A stretch of 13,908 nt of DNA from Discostella pseudostelligera (lineage: Eukaryota > Bacillariophyta > Thalassiosirophyceae > Thalassiosirales > Thalassiosiraceae). The stretch spans positions 1 through 13,908 of the forward strand of contig JALLBK010000439.1 of NCBI GenBank assembly GCA_036940085.1, in the 5' to 3' direction. The notes under the pieces are model-generated. The model did no database searches. It saw nothing but the letters and a program-made list of their open reading frames with translations, and was not told the origin of the DNA. A program made the translations under genes and the position numbers. Below are positions 11,652 to 13,908 of the stretch, piece after piece. The stretch's first letter is position 1. Each line of letters starts with the position of its first letter.

Positions 11652-11890
11652 TGAAGGCGCACAAGACGAGAGTAACCAACATGTACTCAATCACCACCGC
11701 GAGGATGAGCTTCCTTCATCGCAAAATCTCCACACTGCACTGACCAGAATGCGAACCTCAAATGATCCTCGCGTACTTGCTGCTCGAACGAGATAATGTT
11801 TTGCCATTGACACGGCCTTGGCGGCCTACTCGAGGGAGATTCAGAAGATACAAGTTGGTGGCGGCGATGAACAGCTCGAAAGATGAACTG
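11652..11890 (+). pseudogene. Degenerate tandem copy of the 3' end of the upstream gene
   Basis: Bases from about 11701 to 11890 match 11447-11636 at a constant offset of 254 bp, with scattered substitutions. A shorter match (GAAGGCGCACA) at 11652 aligns with 11432 at an offset of 220, so the copy contains an extra segment of about 34 bp. The translated copy keeps TSNDPRVLAARTR but then meets an in-frame TAA at 11794-11796, where the intact gene has TTG-TGG (Leu-Trp). After that stop, similarity to AIDTALAAYSREIQK continues. There is no start codon or promoter of its own. It is best read as a partial tandem duplication that has decayed. It could instead be transcribed as part of the upstream gene's 3' UTR. 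Confidence 0.85.
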
Positions 11891-12177
11891 ATACAATGAA
11901 ATGATTACTCAACACATCTCGAATGTGACGCTGATCGATTTATTCTGCTACTGCACTGCTACTGCGAAATCATGCTAGAGAGAGAATGTAAATTCCCAAA
12001 TTAAGAACAACGGCTGCATTAAACCGTCAATATAATCCCTTCTTCTTCTCTGCAAACACCAAAACTTCTTCCTTCCTCAACGCAAAGTATCATAGTAATC
12101 GTTCAATGCCAATACGTTCAATAAGGGACCACATCGTCATCAAGGTATTGTTCTTCTCTTGTCAAAAATGATTACAA
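11891..12177. other. Convergent 3' intergenic region
   Basis: These 287 bp lie between the degenerate copy and the stop codon of the glycosyltransferase-like gene. No gene is supported. On the minus strand, two short overlapping frames between about 12027 and 12158 give protein-like peptides, such as ALNDYYDTLR and RKEEVLVFAEKKKGLY. Each ends in a stop and has no start or splice signal I can trust. Confidence 0.5.
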
Positions 12178-13662
12178 CTATTGATGATGCGAAGTTGAAT
12201 TCAACATTAATTCTTCCTCTTCTTTCACGATGCTTTGCCACAATTCATGCCTCTTACTCCTTGCATCATCATTGAGATAATAAATTGGCCCTTCAATACT
12301 TTCACTGTAATCAATGTAGTCATGTGCTTCTCTGTGTACCCCATTGGCACAGTCTACTGCCAACTGCAGATCTTTGTGCAATTCCCATACTGGCTTTTCC
12401 AATGCGTTACGAACTGAGTGCCCATATGTGTGATACTTGACATGGATAGCATCAGAGCTAGAAAAAAAGTTATGGAAGTGATACCCAGTTGGGGATCCAC
12501 CCTTCCCCGTAATTTGCGCCCCACTTAGAAGTCCAAGTCTAATGTCAGCTACCATTGATAGAGGGTAGACACTGTTCGGTTCCAAACCATTTTCGGACCA
12601 ATATGCCGAATAATTGCCGCCTGCTCCGTGCCCATAGGCTCGGAGACCGTGTCTATCTTTGTATTCTCGTTTTGCCGGTGGGTGAACTGATGAGTCCCCT
12701 ACGTTTTCTACACATTCTCCTAGAATGGCATTAGGATGAATCCATCTCTTATTCTTGATGCAGTTAGGACTACATTCGAATACAAGGGCCGATGCTAATT
12801 GTCTAGTGCTGCAGTCTTGATTGGGTTGAAATGCTGGCACGTCACATATTTGCATTGCCCTCAAATAATCCCTGGTGAAGGTTTCATCTGCGTCTGATAT
12901 GATTCCGATATCATCCGGTCCCATCCCATTTAATGCCCATCGGTGTGACGATCCTTCTCGTTGACAATTTTCAAACGATAAATCACTCGTCCTTCCAAAC
13001 AATCTTTTCAACGTGCTCACGTAGTATTCAACGCTAACTTTCGTCTTCGGTCCGAACAATTGATACAGAGTGTTCAGACGTTCCGATGGGTTCTCTCGAT
13101 CGTGATATTTCCATTTCCTGGGAGAGATGGTGAGAGTAGAGTTGCTCTCAACGAGGGATACGGTGTGAAATATGTTGTAGGCCTCCGTACCCACCGCTCG
13201 AAGCACTTCCATGCTATCATCACCAAGCAGTGCTCCCAAGAAGAGTCGACGTCGTTTTGGGTTCACCTCGTCAACAAGCTGATAACTGTATCGCGCGCAA
13301 CGTGCCTTCTCCTCTTTGACATCAATAATTTCGTCATCAAGTAGTTCTTGTTGGATTGAGTTGAATGACGGCTTGTAGGTGGGATCTACCTCAACATGGT
13401 GGCTGTCCGGTCCAAAGAAGAACGTTCCGTGCGGAAGCGTGATACGATGCTTCAGGTCGCCTATCTCATAAACCCTCGGATGACGATGAGGATGAAGAAG
13501 CTTCATCTCATTCTGTGTAGGAGAATTATGGGGAGCATGATGAAAATGCGAATCCGGAAGAAGATTCTTCATGGTCAACATTTTGAAGGTTAGCCCGATA
13601 AATACAACGGATGAAACTAGCACTAGTACTCGTAGGAGTAGGAGAAGGTTTGGTGTTGCCAT
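12178..13662 (-). CDS. Type II membrane protein resembling a family 17 glycosyltransferase
   Basis: Predicted product of 494 residues from a single exon. The first in-frame ATG is at 13662; the frame is open a little further upstream but without an ATG. A hydrophobic segment at about residues 5-27 (LLLLLRVLVLVSSVVFIGL) follows a very short cytosolic tail. After it comes a His-rich stem (about 38-63), then a lumenal globular domain: the Golgi type II topology. The domain contains RRRLFLGALLGDDSMEVL (138-155), an acceptable match to the family-17 opening that names length and loss of residues around the ligand site, then VSLVESNSTL (169-178). The motif IGIISDADETFTRDYL (252-267) resembles the I-SDADEI-S/R motif of GT17 (MGAT3-like N-acetylglucosaminyltransferase) relatives, in which DxD-type acids bind metal and nucleotide sugar. 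The donor and acceptor cannot be told. Several Cys (233, 273, 284, 297, 301, 317) could form lumenal disulphides. The last residues are Glu-rich. The GT17 assignment is by motif recall only; a diatom-specific family of unknown function is possible. Confidence 0.62.
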   Translation of the reverse strand: MATPNLLLLLRVLVLVSSVVFIGLTFKMLTMKNLLPDSHFHHAPHNSPTQNEMKLLHPHRHPRVYEIGDLKHRITLPHGTFFFGPDSHHVEVDPTYKPSFNSIQQELLDDEIIDVKEEKARCARYSYQLVDEVNPKRRRLFLGALLGDDSMEVLRAVGTEAYNIFHTVSLVESNSTLTISPRKWKYHDRENPSERLNTLYQLFGPKTKVSVEYYVSTLKRLFGRTSDLSFENCQREGSSHRWALNGMGPDDIGIISDADETFTRDYLRAMQICDVPAFQPNQDCSTRQLASALVFECSPNCIKNKRWIHPNAILGECVENVGDSSVHPPAKREYKDRHGLRAYGHGAGGNYSAYWSENGLEPNSVYPLSMVADIRLGLLSGAQITGKGGSPTGYHFHNFFSSSDAIHVKYHTYGHSVRNALEKPVWELHKDLQLAVDCANGVHREAHDYIDYSESIEGPIYYLNDDARSKRHELWQSIVKEEEELMLNSTSHHQ

Positions 13663-13908
13663 TTGATTCTTGCCCAAACCCAAACGTCATAGTATGCCAC
13701 CATGCCATAAATTATTTGATGATACGCCGCCTAGTGGACGGTTGTTGGTAGAATTAGAATAGACGGCGACCATGCTCAACTTGTTGTAGTGGGATACAGC
13801 TACCTAGTATTTGCTATTTGAAATTCATACAATATGTTATTGTCGATAGAAACTGGTCAGATGGGTGGTCAAATCCGTTCGCGCCACTTTTTTGTCCGGC
13901 TCGAGTTG
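13663..13908. other. Upstream region of the glycosyltransferase-like gene
   Basis: These 246 bp run to the window edge. They presumably include the promoter and 5' UTR of the minus-strand gene. I see no second gene, RNA gene or clear regulatory motif. Confidence 0.55.

Noticed and set aside
13526..13708. Alternative minus-strand start for the glycosyltransferase-like gene in another frame
   Set aside because: That frame leaves the conserved reading frame and ends at 13526; the ATG at 13662 is the first in the correct frame.

Overview
ORGANISM: This is nuclear eukaryotic DNA, most likely from a diatom and probably a centric one. Six protein genes are recognisable. Two are interrupted by short GT-AG introns (83-98 bp in one, 182 bp in the other). 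One protein starts with a signal peptide ending in an ASAFAP-like cleavage motif, the plastid-targeting signature of diatoms and other algae with red-derived complex plastids. Another is PACRG, an axonemal (flagellar) protein, which points to a lineage that still makes a flagellum; among diatoms that means centrics. The species cannot be named from the sequence alone. LAYOUT: (1) 1-906 is non-coding and low in complexity: an (AAC)18 run, an imperfect CAA-based minisatellite and a (GAC)12 run. (2) 907-4819 (+) is a six-exon secretory-pathway-type Ca2+/Mn2+ P-type ATPase (SPCA/PMR1). (3) 4910-6229 (-) is a plastid-targeted alpha/beta-hydrolase. (4) 6230-6527 is a divergent promoter region with two GGCGGGAA (E2F-like) sites on the side facing RFC. 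(5) 6528-7900 (+) is a two-exon replication factor C small subunit (RFC4 type). (6) 8022-8951 (-) is PACRG. (7) 8952-9935 is non-coding and holds one of three assembly scars. (8) 9936-11632 (+) is an unrecognised acidic protein gene, interrupted by two more assembly scars but reading as 516 continuous codons when they are collapsed. (9) About 11652-11890 is a degenerate tandem copy of that gene's 3' end. (10) 12178-13662 (-) is a type II membrane protein that looks like a family-17 glycosyltransferase. (11) 13663-13908 is upstream sequence with nothing recognised. HOW IT FITS TOGETHER: The genes alternate strand perfectly (+ - + - + -), giving three convergent pairs and two shared divergent promoter regions. 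They do not form a pathway: ion transport, plastid hydrolase, DNA replication, axoneme, unknown and glycosylation. The SPCA pump and the glycosyltransferase-like protein could both act in the Golgi, and Mn2+ supplied by SPCA is a known need of Golgi glycosyltransferases, but that link is generic. ASSEMBLY QUALITY: Each of the three single-N positions (9136, 10016, 10631) is flanked by an exact 72-bp direct repeat. These are unmerged contig overlaps, so the window carries about 219 bp of artificial sequence. I see no convincing new multi-gene system. The most useful second looks are the scars and the gene they break, the duplicated and broken gene end, the E2F-like sites at RFC, and PACRG as a marker of a flagellated stage.
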